From contig NZ_CAMLHX010000082.1 of assembly GCF_946479965.1 (NCBI RefSeq), positions 1 to 11,779 of the forward strand: DNA of 11,779 nt. Reading direction: 5' to 3'. The translations under genes and the position numbers were made by a program. Below, piece after piece: positions 1 through 6,958 of this stretch (the stretch's first letter is position 1; every line of letters begins with the position of its first letter). The notes beneath the pieces were generated by a model. That model did not search any database and was not told the origin of the DNA. It saw only the letters and a list, made by a program, of their open reading frames with translations. This stretch comes from an uncultured Mucilaginibacter sp. (GTDB lineage Bacteria > Bacteroidota > Bacteroidia > Sphingobacteriales > Sphingobacteriaceae).

Positions 1-1558
1 AATCACGCGCTATGTTTACAGCCGTTAAGGTTTGGTACCGCTGATTTGAAAAAGAAGCATGCAGGGCATGACCAAATTCATGAAAAATGGTTCGTACCTG
101 GTCAAAGGTTAGCAATGCCGGCTGGCCGGGTTGGGGTGCCTGAAAACTTGTAATATTATAAATTACGGGCCTGTTTCCTATTAGTTTTGATTGCCCGGTA
201 GTAAGAGACGTAAATCCGCCACCGCGCTTATTACTGCGTCTAAAATAATCGCAATAAAACAGCGCTAATTGGGTGCCGTCTTTATCCAATACATCAAAAA
301 CCCGCACATCCGGATGATAAACGGGAAGGTCCTTCCGTTCCTTAAAGGTCATCCCATAAAGCAAATTAGCGGCATAAAAAACGCCTTTCTCTAATACTGT
401 GTTAAGCTCCAGATAGGGCTTCAGTTCGTTCTCATCAAGGTCGAACTTCTCTTTGCGAACTTGCTCAGCATAAAAATCCCAGTCCCATGCCTGCGCTTTA
501 AAGCCTCCGTACTGTTGGTCTATTATCTTCTGTATATCTGATAATTCCTGTTTCGCCTTCGCAACTGCGGCTGGGGTCATCTCGTTTAGAAAACGCTCCA
601 CTTTAGCTGTGGTCTTTAGCATTTGGTCCTGCAGTTTCCAGGCCGAAAAAGTTGAAAACCCTAGTAATTTGGCTTTTTGTGCGCGCAGCTGTGCTAACCG
701 TGCTATGGTCGCCCGGGTATCGTTATCATTTCCTTTTTGCGTGCGTGTCCACGATGCCTCAAATAGTTTCTGACGTATAGCTCTGTTAGTCAACGACCGA
801 AAATTAGGTTGTTGGGTTGAGCTTTTCAAGCTGATCAGCCACTTACCTTCCTGTTTGGCGTCTTTGGCATTTTGTGCCAGTGCCTGTATTTCAGTCTCTG
901 TTAAACCATTCAACAGGGCCTTATCATCTATTAACAAACCGCCATCAAGCGTTGCGGCTAGTAGTTGCTGCGCAAATTTCGTTTTTAAAGACGCTTCTTC
1001 CCTGTTAAGCAAATTGAGCTTTCTTTTTTCGGCTTCGGCGAGGTCTGCGCCTGCCGTTAGGAAGTCCCTATGATAAGTTTCTACCAACTTGCGTGCGTCA
1101 TCGCTTTTTAATTGCGCGCGTTTTTTATAAATAGCTTCTACGCGTTTATAGAGTTTGGTATTTAAATAGATCACGTCGCTGGCTTCTGCTGATAATGGCG
1201 CTACCTCGACTTGTGTTTTTTGCAGTTCCGGATTGATATTAGTAGCGGTTAATAAACTAAGCACCGCACTTGCCCGGTCTAACAACTGCCCTGTTTTTTC
1301 AATGGCAACCACCGTATTTTCAAATGTTGGCGCCACAGGATTATTGGCTATTTTTTCTATTTCGATATGCTGCTGCCTGATACCTTCCAGAATGGCAGGT
1401 TTAAAATCACTATTCTTAATTTTATCAAAAGCGGGGGCTTGCATAGGCAGAGTGCTTTTTGCAAAAAAGGGATTGCTTTTATCAAATCCGTTTTGCGCAT
1501 ACGCGGTAGTGTCGGCAACTAAAATCGCCAATAGTAGTAATAAGGCGGGCATCTTCAT
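1..1558 (-). CDS. Exported M3 family zinc metallopeptidase (peptidyl-dipeptidase Dcp type), partial
   Basis: My translation of the minus strand from the ATG at 1558-1556 is open to the window edge: 519 codons, with the C-terminus missing. It begins MKMPALLLLLAILVADTTAYAQ, a Sec signal peptide of about 21 residues, so the enzyme is expected in the periplasm or at the surface. The zinc motif HEFGH lies at residues 493-497 (80-82 encodes the first His). The preceding FTSLTTGQSKL and PVIYNITSFQAP segments are typical of the Dcp/oligopeptidase A branch of M3. These enzymes cleave dipeptides or short peptides from oligopeptides; the two His ligate zinc and the Glu is catalytic. Family members are about 680-720 residues, so roughly 170-200 residues, including the third zinc ligand, lie outside the window. 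The gene lies downstream of uvrA on the same strand, but a terminator-like hairpin separates them. The family call is firm; the exact specificity is not. Confidence 0.93.
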   Translation of the reverse strand, partial: MKMPALLLLLAILVADTTAYAQNGFDKSNPFFAKSTLPMQAPAFDKIKNSDFKPAILEGIRQQHIEIEKIANNPVAPTFENTVVAIEKTGQLLDRASAVLSLLTATNINPELQKTQVEVAPLSAEASDVIYLNTKLYKRVEAIYKKRAQLKSDDARKLVETYHRDFLTAGADLAEAEKRKLNLLNREEASLKTKFAQQLLAATLDGGLLIDDKALLNGLTETEIQALAQNAKDAKQEGKWLISLKSSTQQPNFRSLTNRAIRQKLFEASWTRTQKGNDNDTRATIARLAQLRAQKAKLLGFSTFSAWKLQDQMLKTTAKVERFLNEMTPAAVAKAKQELSDIQKIIDQQYGGFKAQAWDWDFYAEQVRKEKFDLDENELKPYLELNTVLEKGVFYAANLLYGMTFKERKDLPVYHPDVRVFDVLDKDGTQLALFYCDYFRRSNKRGGGFTSLTTGQSKLIGNRPVIYNITSFQAPQPGQPALLTFDQVRTIFHEFGHALHASFSNQRYQTLTAVNIARD

Positions 1559-1571
1559 TGTGGGTTCGGCT

Positions 1572-1599
1572 AAAAAATAAGGCGCAGTATTGCGCCTTT
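1572..1599 (-). terminator. Rho-independent terminator after uvrA
   Basis: An 8-bp perfect stem (1579-1586 with 1591-1598, AAGGCGCA/TGCGCCTT) with a 4-nt loop is followed, reading the minus strand, by A, U and a run of six U (1577-1572). It lies 45 bp past the uvrA stop. It ends only 13 nt before the ATG of the M3 peptidase, so it also occupies that gene's leader. Confidence 0.8.
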
Positions 1600-1643
1600 G
1601 TAAATTTAGCAAAATAATGGAATTATACCACTCTGCAGAGAAC

Positions 1644-4508
1644 CTAAACCTCTTCAAATCTCTCCTTCAAAAACACCCCCGTATAACTATCCTTAACTTT
1701 AATCAAGTCCTCCGGTAGGCCCTCAAACATCACCTTACCACCTCTGTCGCCGCCTTCGGGACCGATATCAATCACCCAGTCGGCGCATTTAATAACGTCC
1801 ATGTTGTGCTCAATAACGATAATGGTGTTTCCGTGTTCCAACAGCGCGTCGAATGATTTTAGGAGTTTTTTAATATCGGCAAAGTGGAGGCCGGTGGTAG
1901 GCTCATCAAAAATAAAAAGTGTTTTATGCGGATTGTTGCCCTTAACCAGGAAGGACGCCAGCTTAATACGCTGCGCCTCGCCGCCTGACAGGGTGTTGGA
2001 TGATTGCCCCAACTGCACATAGCCCAAACCAACATCAAACAATGGTTTAAGCTTAGCCAGTATCTTGGTTTCTTTAGCGAAGAACTCCAAACTATCCTCA
2101 ATGGTCATGCTCAGCACCTCGCTAACATTCTTTTCGTTGTAGGTGATGTCTAATATATGCTGCTTGAAGCGCTTGCCGCCACAGGTTTCGCAGGTTAGGT
2201 AAATGTCAGCCATAAACTGCATCTCAATCTTCACCTCGCCTTCGCCCTGGCAAACATCGCAGCGACCGCCCTCTACGTTAAACGAGAATGCCGATGGTTT
2301 CAGTCCCGCTGCTTTTGCTTTAGGCAGCGCAGCAAACAGGTTGCGGATATCGTCCCAGGCTTTTACATAAGTAACCGGGTTTGAGCGGGATGAGCGACCA
2401 ATAGGGTTTTGATCCACCAGTTCAACCTGTTCAATTTTGTTATAATCGCCTTCTATGCTGTCGTAACTTCCGGTTTGTTCACCTGTGTAGTTACCCAAGG
2501 TTTTTTGCAGCGCAGGGGCGAAAATGCGCTTAACCAAACTTGTTTTACCCGAGCCTGATACCCCTGTAACAGCTGTAAACACCCCTAACGGGAACTTAGC
2601 CGAAACGTTTTGCAGGTTATTTTCTCTCGCACCTTTTATCTCTATAAAATCGTTCCATTTACGGCGACGGGCGGGGATAGCAATTTCTTCCTTGCCGCTT
2701 AAGTATTTGCCGGTTAGGCTCTTTTCGTCTTTTATAATTTCATCGTAAGTGCCGGTGAAGATCAGCTCGCCGCCATGGGTGCCGGCTTCCGGACCAATAT
2801 CAATAATATGGTCGGCGGCTTTCATTATCTCTTCTTCGTGCTCAACTACCAAAACGGTATTGCCCACGTCTCGCAGCGATTTTAGAACAGTAATCAACCG
2901 TTGCGTATCGCGCGGGTGCAGGCCTATACTCGGCTCATCCAATACATAAACAGAACCCACTAAACTACTACCCAAAGAAGTTGCCAGGTTAATTCGCTGC
3001 GATTCGCCGCCGGATAGGGTGTTGGATAAACGATTAAGCGTAAGGTAACTCAAACCAACATCATTTAAAAAGCCTAAACGGTTGGTAATTTCGACCAGCA
3101 GGCGTTTAGCAATTACGGTTTGGGTTTCATTCAACTCTAAGCCTGTAAAAAAAGCGTGTGCTGTATCCAAAGGCATCAACACAATATCGGTTATTGATTT
3201 ACCGGCTATCTTAACATAGGTAGCATCCTTACGCAGGCGGCTTCCCTTACAATCCGGGCACGTAGTTTTGCCGCGATAGCGCGATAGCATTACCCGGTAT
3301 TGGATCTTATAAGTTTGCGCCTCCATTTCTTTGAAGAACTCGTCCAACCCGCGGAAGTATTGGTTACCCTCCCAAAGTAAACGCTGCTGCGCTTCGGTTA
3401 ACTGGTTATATTGACGATGGATAGGGAAATCAAATTTTAAGGCATGCTTTATCAGCTGATCGTTCCACTCGCGCATCTTCTCGCCGCGCCATGGGGCTAT
3501 AGCGCCCTCGTAAACGGTTTTACTTTTATCGGGAATAACAAGGTCCTCATCAATTCCAATCACCTTGCCATAGCCCTCACAGCGCTTACAGGCGCCATAA
3601 GGATTATTAAAACTGAAAAAGTTAGGAGTAGGTTCTTCAAAACGGATATCATCCAGTTCAAAGCGGTCGCAGAAAAAACGCTCTGTTTCCTCTTCTACAT
3701 CCGACTGCTTAGAGCGTACATAGCAATCGCCTTTACCTTCAAAAAAAGCGGTCTGCACCGAGTCGGCCAGTCGGCTAACGGTTTCTTCCGCGTCGTTTTT
3801 GGTAATCCGGTCAATAACTATCCGGAGCGAGTGACCTGTGGCAAGTGATGAATCGTCTGGTTGCAAATCACCTTTAATCTTTTTCCTTGCACCTTTTACT
3901 TCTATCTCTTTTTCTAGTAACGACTCTATTCTGCTTATAACGCCATCTAATTCAACTCTTACAAAACCTTTCTGCATCAAAACAGCCAGTTCTTCATTAA
4001 TGCTGCGGTTATTATGCGGATGCAAGGGGCAAAGAATAGTAACCTGCGTATCATCAGGCAAAGCCATAATAAAGTTGATGACATCAGTAACCGAGTCTTT
4101 TTTAACCACCTCGCCGGATACCGGCGAAAAAGTTTGACCGATACGGGAAAAGAGCAGTTTTAAATAATCGTATATTTCTGTTGATGTACCAACTGTAGAG
4201 CGGGGATTTGATGTAATTACCTTCTGCTCAATAGCGATAGCCGGTGCTATGCCTCGGATATAGTCTACATCGGGCTTGTTCATGCGGCCCATAAACTGCC
4301 GTGCGTAAGCTGATAAGCTTTCTACATAGCGCCGCTGCCCCTCGGCATACAAAGTATCAAACGCCAGCGACGATTTACCGGAACCCGACATGCCCGTTAC
4401 CACCACCAACTTGTTTTTTGGTATGGCAACATCAATATTTTTAAGGTTATGTACGCGGGTACCCTTTATTATAATATGCTTTTTGGGGTCTTTGTCTGCT
4501 TCGGTCAT
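1644..4508 (-). CDS. uvrA: UvrABC excinuclease subunit A
   Basis: This 954-residue protein is the DNA-damage sensor of nucleotide excision repair: a dimeric cytoplasmic ATPase that loads UvrB at lesions. Both ABC modules are complete. The first has Walker A GMSGSGKS (39-46), signature LSGGE (499-502 region) and Walker [11 protein letters not shown] (522-531). The second has Walker A GVSGSGKT (649-656), signature LSGGE (840-844) and Walker [12 protein letters not shown] (865-875). The second zinc finger, C750-x2-C753 and C773-x2-C776, is intact. The first finger is incomplete: C307-x2-C310 is present in [13 protein letters not shown], but the partner pair is replaced by a lone C280. An extra CxxC sits at 417-420. 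The length matches the family (E. coli 940). The ATG at 4508 gives the usual start, ahead of the conserved [14 protein letters not shown] segment. No neighbouring uvrB or uvrC is visible. Translation is terminated just before a strong hairpin at 1572-1599. Confidence 0.98.
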   Translation of the reverse strand: MTEADKDPKKHIIIKGTRVHNLKNIDVAIPKNKLVVVTGMSGSGKSSLAFDTLYAEGQRRYVESLSAYARQFMGRMNKPDVDYIRGIAPAIAIEQKVITSNPRSTVGTSTEIYDYLKLLFSRIGQTFSPVSGEVVKKDSVTDVINFIMALPDDTQVTILCPLHPHNNRSINEELAVLMQKGFVRVELDGVISRIESLLEKEIEVKGARKKIKGDLQPDDSSLATGHSLRIVIDRITKNDAEETVSRLADSVQTAFFEGKGDCYVRSKQSDVEEETERFFCDRFELDDIRFEEPTPNFFSFNNPYGACKRCEGYGKVIGIDEDLVIPDKSKTVYEGAIAPWRGEKMREWNDQLIKHALKFDFPIHRQYNQLTEAQQRLLWEGNQYFRGLDEFFKEMEAQTYKIQYRVMLSRYRGKTTCPDCKGSRLRKDATYVKIAGKSITDIVLMPLDTAHAFFTGLELNETQTVIAKRLLVEITNRLGFLNDVGLSYLTLNRLSNTLSGGESQRINLATSLGSSLVGSVYVLDEPSIGLHPRDTQRLITVLKSLRDVGNTVLVVEHEEEIMKAADHIIDIGPEAGTHGGELIFTGTYDEIIKDEKSLTGKYLSGKEEIAIPARRRKWNDFIEIKGARENNLQNVSAKFPLGVFTAVTGVSGSGKTSLVKRIFAPALQKTLGNYTGEQTGSYDSIEGDYNKIEQVELVDQNPIGRSSRSNPVTYVKAWDDIRNLFAALPKAKAAGLKPSAFSFNVEGGRCDVCQGEGEVKIEMQFMADIYLTCETCGGKRFKQHILDITYNEKNVSEVLSMTIEDSLEFFAKETKILAKLKPLFDVGLGYVQLGQSSNTLSGGEAQRIKLASFLVKGNNPHKTLFIFDEPTTGLHFADIKKLLKSFDALLEHGNTIIVIEHNMDVIKCADWVIDIGPEGGDRGGKVMFEGLPEDLIKVKDSYTGVFLKERFEEV

Positions 4509-4864
4509 TTTGTTAGTTCATGGTTCATAGTTCATGGTTCATAGTAGAAGTTCATGGTTCATGGTTAATAGTTCATAGATAGTTATGTTTCAATCTATCT
4601 GTTTTAAACTACTCCAATAAACACTATGAACCATGATCTATGAACCATGAACTGCGCCTGCGCGCAAAAATCCTAAAATTTTTAGCAGTATCCAAATAAC
4701 ATCCAACTATAGATTTTATTATGACGAAAAAAAATTATTTGTTTTTTTAAGTGAAAATGATTTTATTTGAGGAAGGTAATTAACTAATTGAGAGGAGACC
4801 AGTCTATAGAATAAACTATACTAACAAATTTTAAGCTAATTAATTTAAAGTAGTAGTGATTTCT
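4509..4864. other. Gene-free divergent region between uvrA and the sigma factor gene
   Basis: These 356 bp hold no supportable gene. The uvrA-proximal part (4515-4653) is an inverted heptad repeat, listed separately. The rest (4654-4864) is AT-rich, with long A and T runs around 4725-4750, and must contain the sigma-gene promoter. The closest match to the Bacteroidota -7 consensus TAnnTTTG is TAGATTTT at 4710-4717, with no convincing -33 partner, so no promoter is called. A purine-rich GAGAGGAGA at 4791-4799 resembles a Shine-Dalgarno but is far too distant from the sigma start to serve it. Confidence 0.7.
4515..4653. repeat. Inverted array of GTTCATR heptads
   Basis: Eight head-to-tail 7-mers of the form GTTCATG or GTTCATA run from 4516 to 4577. 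Four are contiguous at 4516-4543; after a 6-nt interruption four more lie at 4550-4577, one of them degenerate (GTTAATA). After about 47 bp the same unit appears inverted four times at 4625-4652, as TATGAAC/CATGAAC with one CATGATC. The outer arms 4515-4545 and 4623-4653 are 31-nt reverse complements with a single mismatch. Within the spacer, AGATAG (4577-4582) can also pair with CTATCT (4594-4599). The whole could extrude as a cruciform or form a long RNA hairpin. It begins 6 bp upstream of the uvrA ATG, so it is in the uvrA leader if transcription starts beyond it. Confidence 0.9.
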
Positions 4865-5449
4865 ATGGATTTTCAATTGCAAAGTGACCAGGATCTAATC
4901 CATCTGTACATAAACGGCGAAGAGGGAGGACTGGTTGAGCTTATCCGCCGTTATCAAACCAAAATTTATACTTCCATATATCTCCTTGTAAAGGATGATT
5001 TTTTGGCTGAAGATATCTTTCAGGATACCTTTATTAAAGTTATTAATACCCTTAAAGCCGGAAAATATAACGAAGAAGGTAAGTTTTTACCTTGGGTAAC
5101 CCGCATTGCGCACAATTTGGTTATAGACCACTTCCGCCGCGAAAAACGCGCGCCTATGGTGAGCAACGGCGATGATTTTGACATTTTTGAAGTGTTGGGT
5201 AATTATGATGAAAGCATGGAGGACCGCATGGTTCGCGAGCAAACGCATAAAGACCTTAAGTCGTTGATACAATTGCTCCCCTCAGAGCAGAAAGAAGTTT
5301 TAATTATGCGCCACTTTGGCGACATGAGCTTCAAAGAAATAGCCGACATTACTGATGTAAGCATTAATACCGCCCTGGGCCGTATGCGTTACGCGCTGAA
5401 TAACCTGCGCAAAATGATGCTGACAAAAGAGTTGAGCCTTAAAAATTAA
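4865..5449 (+). CDS. ECF-like RNA polymerase sigma factor (sigma-70 family)
   Basis: This is a 194-residue cytoplasmic transcription initiation factor. Sigma region 2 spans about 23-93: helices around LIRRYQTKIY, the core-binding segment DDFLAEDIFQDTFIKV (44-59), and the -10-recognition segment FLPWVTRIAHNLVIDHFRR (74-92). After an acidic linker, region 4 spans about 130-182: LPSEQKEVLIMRH, then the helix-turn-helix MSFKEIADITDVSINTALGRMRYAL. There is no region 1 or 3, as in ECF (group 4) factors. I chose the ATG at 4865. A GTG three codons upstream at 4856 is in frame and also possible; neither has a convincing ribosome binding site. No anti-sigma factor or FecR-like partner is adjacent: the next gene faces it. 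The promoter set it controls cannot be read from the window. Confidence 0.93.
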   Translation: MDFQLQSDQDLIHLYINGEEGGLVELIRRYQTKIYTSIYLLVKDDFLAEDIFQDTFIKVINTLKAGKYNEEGKFLPWVTRIAHNLVIDHFRREKRAPMVSNGDDFDIFEVLGNYDESMEDRMVREQTHKDLKSLIQLLPSEQKEVLIMRHFGDMSFKEIADITDVSINTALGRMRYALNNLRKMMLTKELSLKN

Positions 5450-5469
5450 GATTAATACGTTGTGATTTG

Positions 5470-5516
5470 CGAGATACAAGCAATCCCGGATACCCGGGAT
5501 TGCTTTCTCGTTTTAT
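5470..5516 (+). terminator. Terminator of the sigma factor gene
   Basis: A 10-bp perfect stem (5480-5489 GCAATCCCGG with 5494-5503) has a 4-nt ATAC loop. It is extended by an outer 5-bp stem, CGAGA (5470-5474) with TCTCG (5506-5510), across an internal bulge, and is followed by TTTTAT. It lies about 20 bp after the sigma stop codon. Confidence 0.85.
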
Positions 5517-5534
5517 AGGGTTTGCTATTATAAC

Positions 5535-5558
5535 AAAAAACCCCGGCAAGCCGGGGTT
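5535..5558 (-). terminator. Terminator of the S74-domain gene (minus strand)
   Basis: An 8-bp stem AACCCCGG/CCGGGGTT (5539-5546 with 5551-5558) encloses a CAAG loop. Read on the minus strand it ends in a run of six U (5540-5535), 23 bp past the stop of the gene at 5581. It sits back to back with the plus-strand terminator at 5470-5516, separating convergent transcripts. Confidence 0.87.
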
Positions 5559-5580
5559 AATTAACTAAACTGGTCAACTA

Positions 5581-6018
5581 TTATTTTTTTAATTTTTGTA
5601 TTTCTGCACGCAGCTTCTCAATTTCGGCTTGCTGCTCTTTAACCGCGCCCACCAATAGCGGAACGATTTTTTCCAGATCAACAGTATTTATAGTAACAGC
5701 GCGCTGAGCATTCTTGCCTGCGCTGTACCATTTTGCGTCAGTTGTAACAGCGCTTGGTAGCACCTGTTTAACGTTGTCTGCGTTAAAGCCGTAGTGAGTA
5801 CCGCCGGGCAGGTTTAATTGCTTAAACTCGTCCCTGTTAAACTCGTAAGTAACAGGTTCCAGGCGAGACAGGGCGGCTAAAGAATTACTTACAGGTGTAG
5901 TGTTTTTCTTAATGTCTTTATCAGACACCTGCTGCGCTTGCGCAGATGACGTGTTAAATACTAAAAATAAGGCGACAACTGCTGGCATTATTATGCCTGC
6001 TTTTATATTTGAATTCAC
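5581..6018 (-). CDS. Secreted stand-alone S74 (endosialidase-type) intramolecular chaperone domain protein
   Basis: This 145-residue protein starts with a signal peptide (about 1-28, cleavage near SAQA|QQ). It continues directly into the pattern of the S74/intramolecular-chaperone auto-processing domain known from phage tail spikes and MYRF. That pattern is SDKDIKKN at 32-39, LAALSRLEPVTYEF (48-60), HYGFNADNVKQVLPSAV (75-91) and VDLEKIVPLLVGAVKEQQ (113-130), then a C-terminal coiled coil of EIEKLRAEIQKLKK (132-145). The family's Ser-Lys dyad appears kept as S32 and K37 (S-D-x-x-x-K). In classical members a long fibre passenger precedes the domain; here only about three mature residues do. The start is GTG at 6018: an in-frame stop lies three codons upstream, and the alternative ATG at 5988 would give a signal peptide with no basic residue. 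It has its own terminator at 5535-5558. Its role is unknown; a trimeric surface or periplasmic protein is plausible. Confidence 0.8.
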   Translation of the reverse strand: MNSNIKAGIIMPAVVALFLVFNTSSAQAQQVSDKDIKKNTTPVSNSLAALSRLEPVTYEFNRDEFKQLNLPGGTHYGFNADNVKQVLPSAVTTDAKWYSAGKNAQRAVTINTVDLEKIVPLLVGAVKEQQAEIEKLRAEIQKLKK

Positions 6019-6095
6019 GCTTCTTTAAATGTTTAAATAAAATAAAATCATCATGCTGCTGTAGTGCCCATGACGGTGTAATAAAACGCTATTTA

Positions 6096-6422
6096 TTAAA
6101 CATTAAAGTTTGGCGGGGGCGTGGGAACGGGCGGACACCAGTTGTAGTGCTGCTGTGATGCTTCGCGTGGATACGGCAGGGATGTAGTGACCGCCGGAGG
6201 AAGTAAGAATGCATGCTCCTGGGAAGTATTCCAGTACTCCTTTATTTCTACCTGTTTAGCTTCATTACTTTCGCTGTTTTCATCGTCTTGTTTTTCTCCC
6301 TGTGGATCAGCTACCATTACTTTGATGTGCGAAAACAAAGAAATAGTAGAAATGCCTGTTTTCTCCATTAGACAAAACAGGCATAACAAAACAAACAAGT
6401 AATTAACTTTTGAAAGCTTCAT
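6096..6422 (-). CDS. Small secreted or membrane-anchored hypothetical protein with proline-rich C-terminus
   Basis: I do not recognise a named family. The 108 residues start MKLSKVNYLFVLLCLFCLME, an N-terminal hydrophobic stretch (8-19) after a basic start, typical of a signal peptide or anchor. A second mildly hydrophobic patch spans 23-37. An acidic, hydrophilic middle (DPQGEKQDDENSESNEAKQVEIKEYW, about 39-64) follows. The tail carries LLPPAVTTSLPYPREA and ends CPPVPTPPPNFNV, a proline-rich block. A TAnnTTTG element at 6440-6447, 18 bp upstream, supports transcription on this strand. The S74-domain gene starts 77 bp downstream on the same strand with no terminator between them, so the two may be co-transcribed. 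An open frame on the opposite strand within it (6187-6402) shows nothing protein-like. The gene is likely real, with unknown function. Confidence 0.6.
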   Translation of the reverse strand: MKLSKVNYLFVLLCLFCLMEKTGISTISLFSHIKVMVADPQGEKQDDENSESNEAKQVEIKEYWNTSQEHAFLLPPAVTTSLPYPREASQQHYNWCPPVPTPPPNFNV

Positions 6423-6439
6423 GCTTATAACTGATGCTG

Positions 6440-6447
6440 CAAATTTA
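6440..6447 (-). promoter_or_regulatory. Putative -7 element (TAnnTTTG) for the gene at 6096-6422
   Basis: Read on the minus strand this is TAAATTTG, an exact match to the Bacteroidota primary-sigma -7 consensus. It lies 18 bp before the ATG at 6422. No TTG sits at the expected -33 spacing, so the call rests on one element. Confidence 0.4.
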
Positions 6448-6572
6448 ACAATTCACTATGATTAATATCATGTTTAAACAACTAAATAACTGCATTATTG
6501 TTTGTTTTAGTGAAAAAAAACATATTACTAGGGACTGTATTCCATTATTGTATCCCTTAATTGTTGCAACAT

Positions 6573-6609
6573 AAAAAAAAGATGAAAATTTCATTAAAAT
6601 TTCATCTTT
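6573..6609 (-). terminator. Hairpin plus U-tract, terminator-like on the minus strand
   Basis: A 10-bp perfect stem AAAGATGAAA/TTTCATCTTT (6578-6587 with 6600-6609) continues with three more pairs after one mismatch. Read on the minus strand it ends in eight U (6580-6573). The stem is AT-rich. No minus-strand gene lies immediately upstream of it, so what it would terminate is unclear. Confidence 0.4.
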
Positions 6610-6670
6610 CATAAAATATTTGCAACACGGCACCGTTATACATCGTATAATAACTTAACTGATCAAAATA

Positions 6671-6871
6671 ATGCTTATGGGTGAAACCTTTACTTTTTTA
6701 AAAGCTGTCGATAACCAAAGCGAGGAGGAAAAAATGAGTACCACAGAAACTTTAAGTGCTGATGATCTGCTCTTTTATCATTCGTTGCGTGCAGACCTTG
6801 AAACTTTGGCTAAAAAGCCCAAGCTGCAAACCATCCATTACCTGCTTGATTACTCAAGAAGCCTTAGGTAA
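6671..6871 (+). CDS. Small hypothetical protein (66 or 45 aa)
   Basis: I do not recognise this protein. The longest reading starts at ATG 6671 (66 residues, MLMGETFTFLKAVDNQ...). A rare, strong Shine-Dalgarno, GAGGAGG at 6722-6728, sits 5 nt before an internal ATG at 6734. That start would give a 45-residue protein, MSTTETLSADDLLFYHSLRA and onward, ending IHYLLDYSRSLR. The motif also encodes Glu-Glu-Glu in the longer frame, so it may be coincidental. The C-terminal part is predicted helical and amphipathic, with no signal peptide or membrane segment. A canonical terminator starts 24 bp after the stop, which argues for a genuine short transcript rather than a chance frame. It is not linked by an operon to nth, which follows that terminator. 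Confidence 0.55.
   Translation: MLMGETFTFLKAVDNQSEEEKMSTTETLSADDLLFYHSLRADLETLAKKPKLQTIHYLLDYSRSLR
6722..6728 (+). promoter_or_regulatory. Shine-Dalgarno-like GAGGAGG before ATG 6734
   Basis: GAGGAGG is followed by 5 nt and an ATG at 6734. Such strong sites are scarce in this window, and this one favours the 45-residue start of the small protein over ATG 6671. Confidence 0.4.
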
Positions 6872-6894
6872 GGAAATCAAAAGATAGCATTGGG

Positions 6895-6930
6895 GTCCGG
6901 AGATGGTGCATTCATGTCCGGACTTTTTTT
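6895..6930 (+). terminator. Rho-independent terminator of the small gene
   Basis: A 7-bp stem GTCCGGA/TCCGGAC (6895-6901 with 6917-6923) has a 15-nt loop that can pair further (ATG/CAT), and is followed by seven T (6924-6930). It lies between the small gene and nth, 28 bp before the nth ATG. Confidence 0.85.
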
Positions 6931-6958
6931 ATTTTAGCGCTCCGCTTTAACCCGCATT

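Larger units (their letters stand above)
6423..6670. other. AT-rich divergent intergenic region
   Basis: This region separates the minus-strand small gene from the plus-strand small gene. It holds a -7-like element for the minus gene (6440-6447), a hairpin with an adjacent A8 tract (6573-6609) and the perfect palindrome GTTGCAAC at 6563-6570. A minus-strand open frame at 6445-6633 runs through the A-tract and hairpin, has Phe/Leu-rich low-information composition, and is not accepted as a gene. A promoter for the plus gene must lie here, but no full TTG...TAnnTTTG pair is visible. Confidence 0.6.

Noticed and set aside
1233..1580. Plus-strand 115-codon frame opposite the M3 peptidase
   Set aside because: It is antisense to a clearly coding region with signal peptide and HEFGH motif; its hydrophobic look is a shadow of the other strand.
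3444..3848. Plus-strand 134-codon frame opposite uvrA
   Set aside because: It lies wholly within uvrA coding sequence, and the uvrA frame matches the family across its full length.
4515..4653. Possible CRISPR array
   Set aside because: Units are 7 bp, contiguous and inverted, without unique spacers.
4710..4717. TAGATTTT as the sigma-gene promoter -7 element
   Set aside because: One mismatch to TAnnTTTG, no -33 partner, and it would leave a leader of over 140 nt; too weak to annotate.
6187..6402. Plus-strand open frame of 71 codons opposite the small secreted protein gene
   Set aside because: Ser/Cys-rich composition with no domain-like pattern; the minus-strand frame has a signal-like start, a coherent layout and a -7 element.
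6445..6633. Minus-strand open frame of 62 codons in the divergent region
   Set aside because: It runs through an A-tract and hairpin, has low-information Phe/Leu-rich composition, and overlaps the likely promoter of the gene at 6096-6422.
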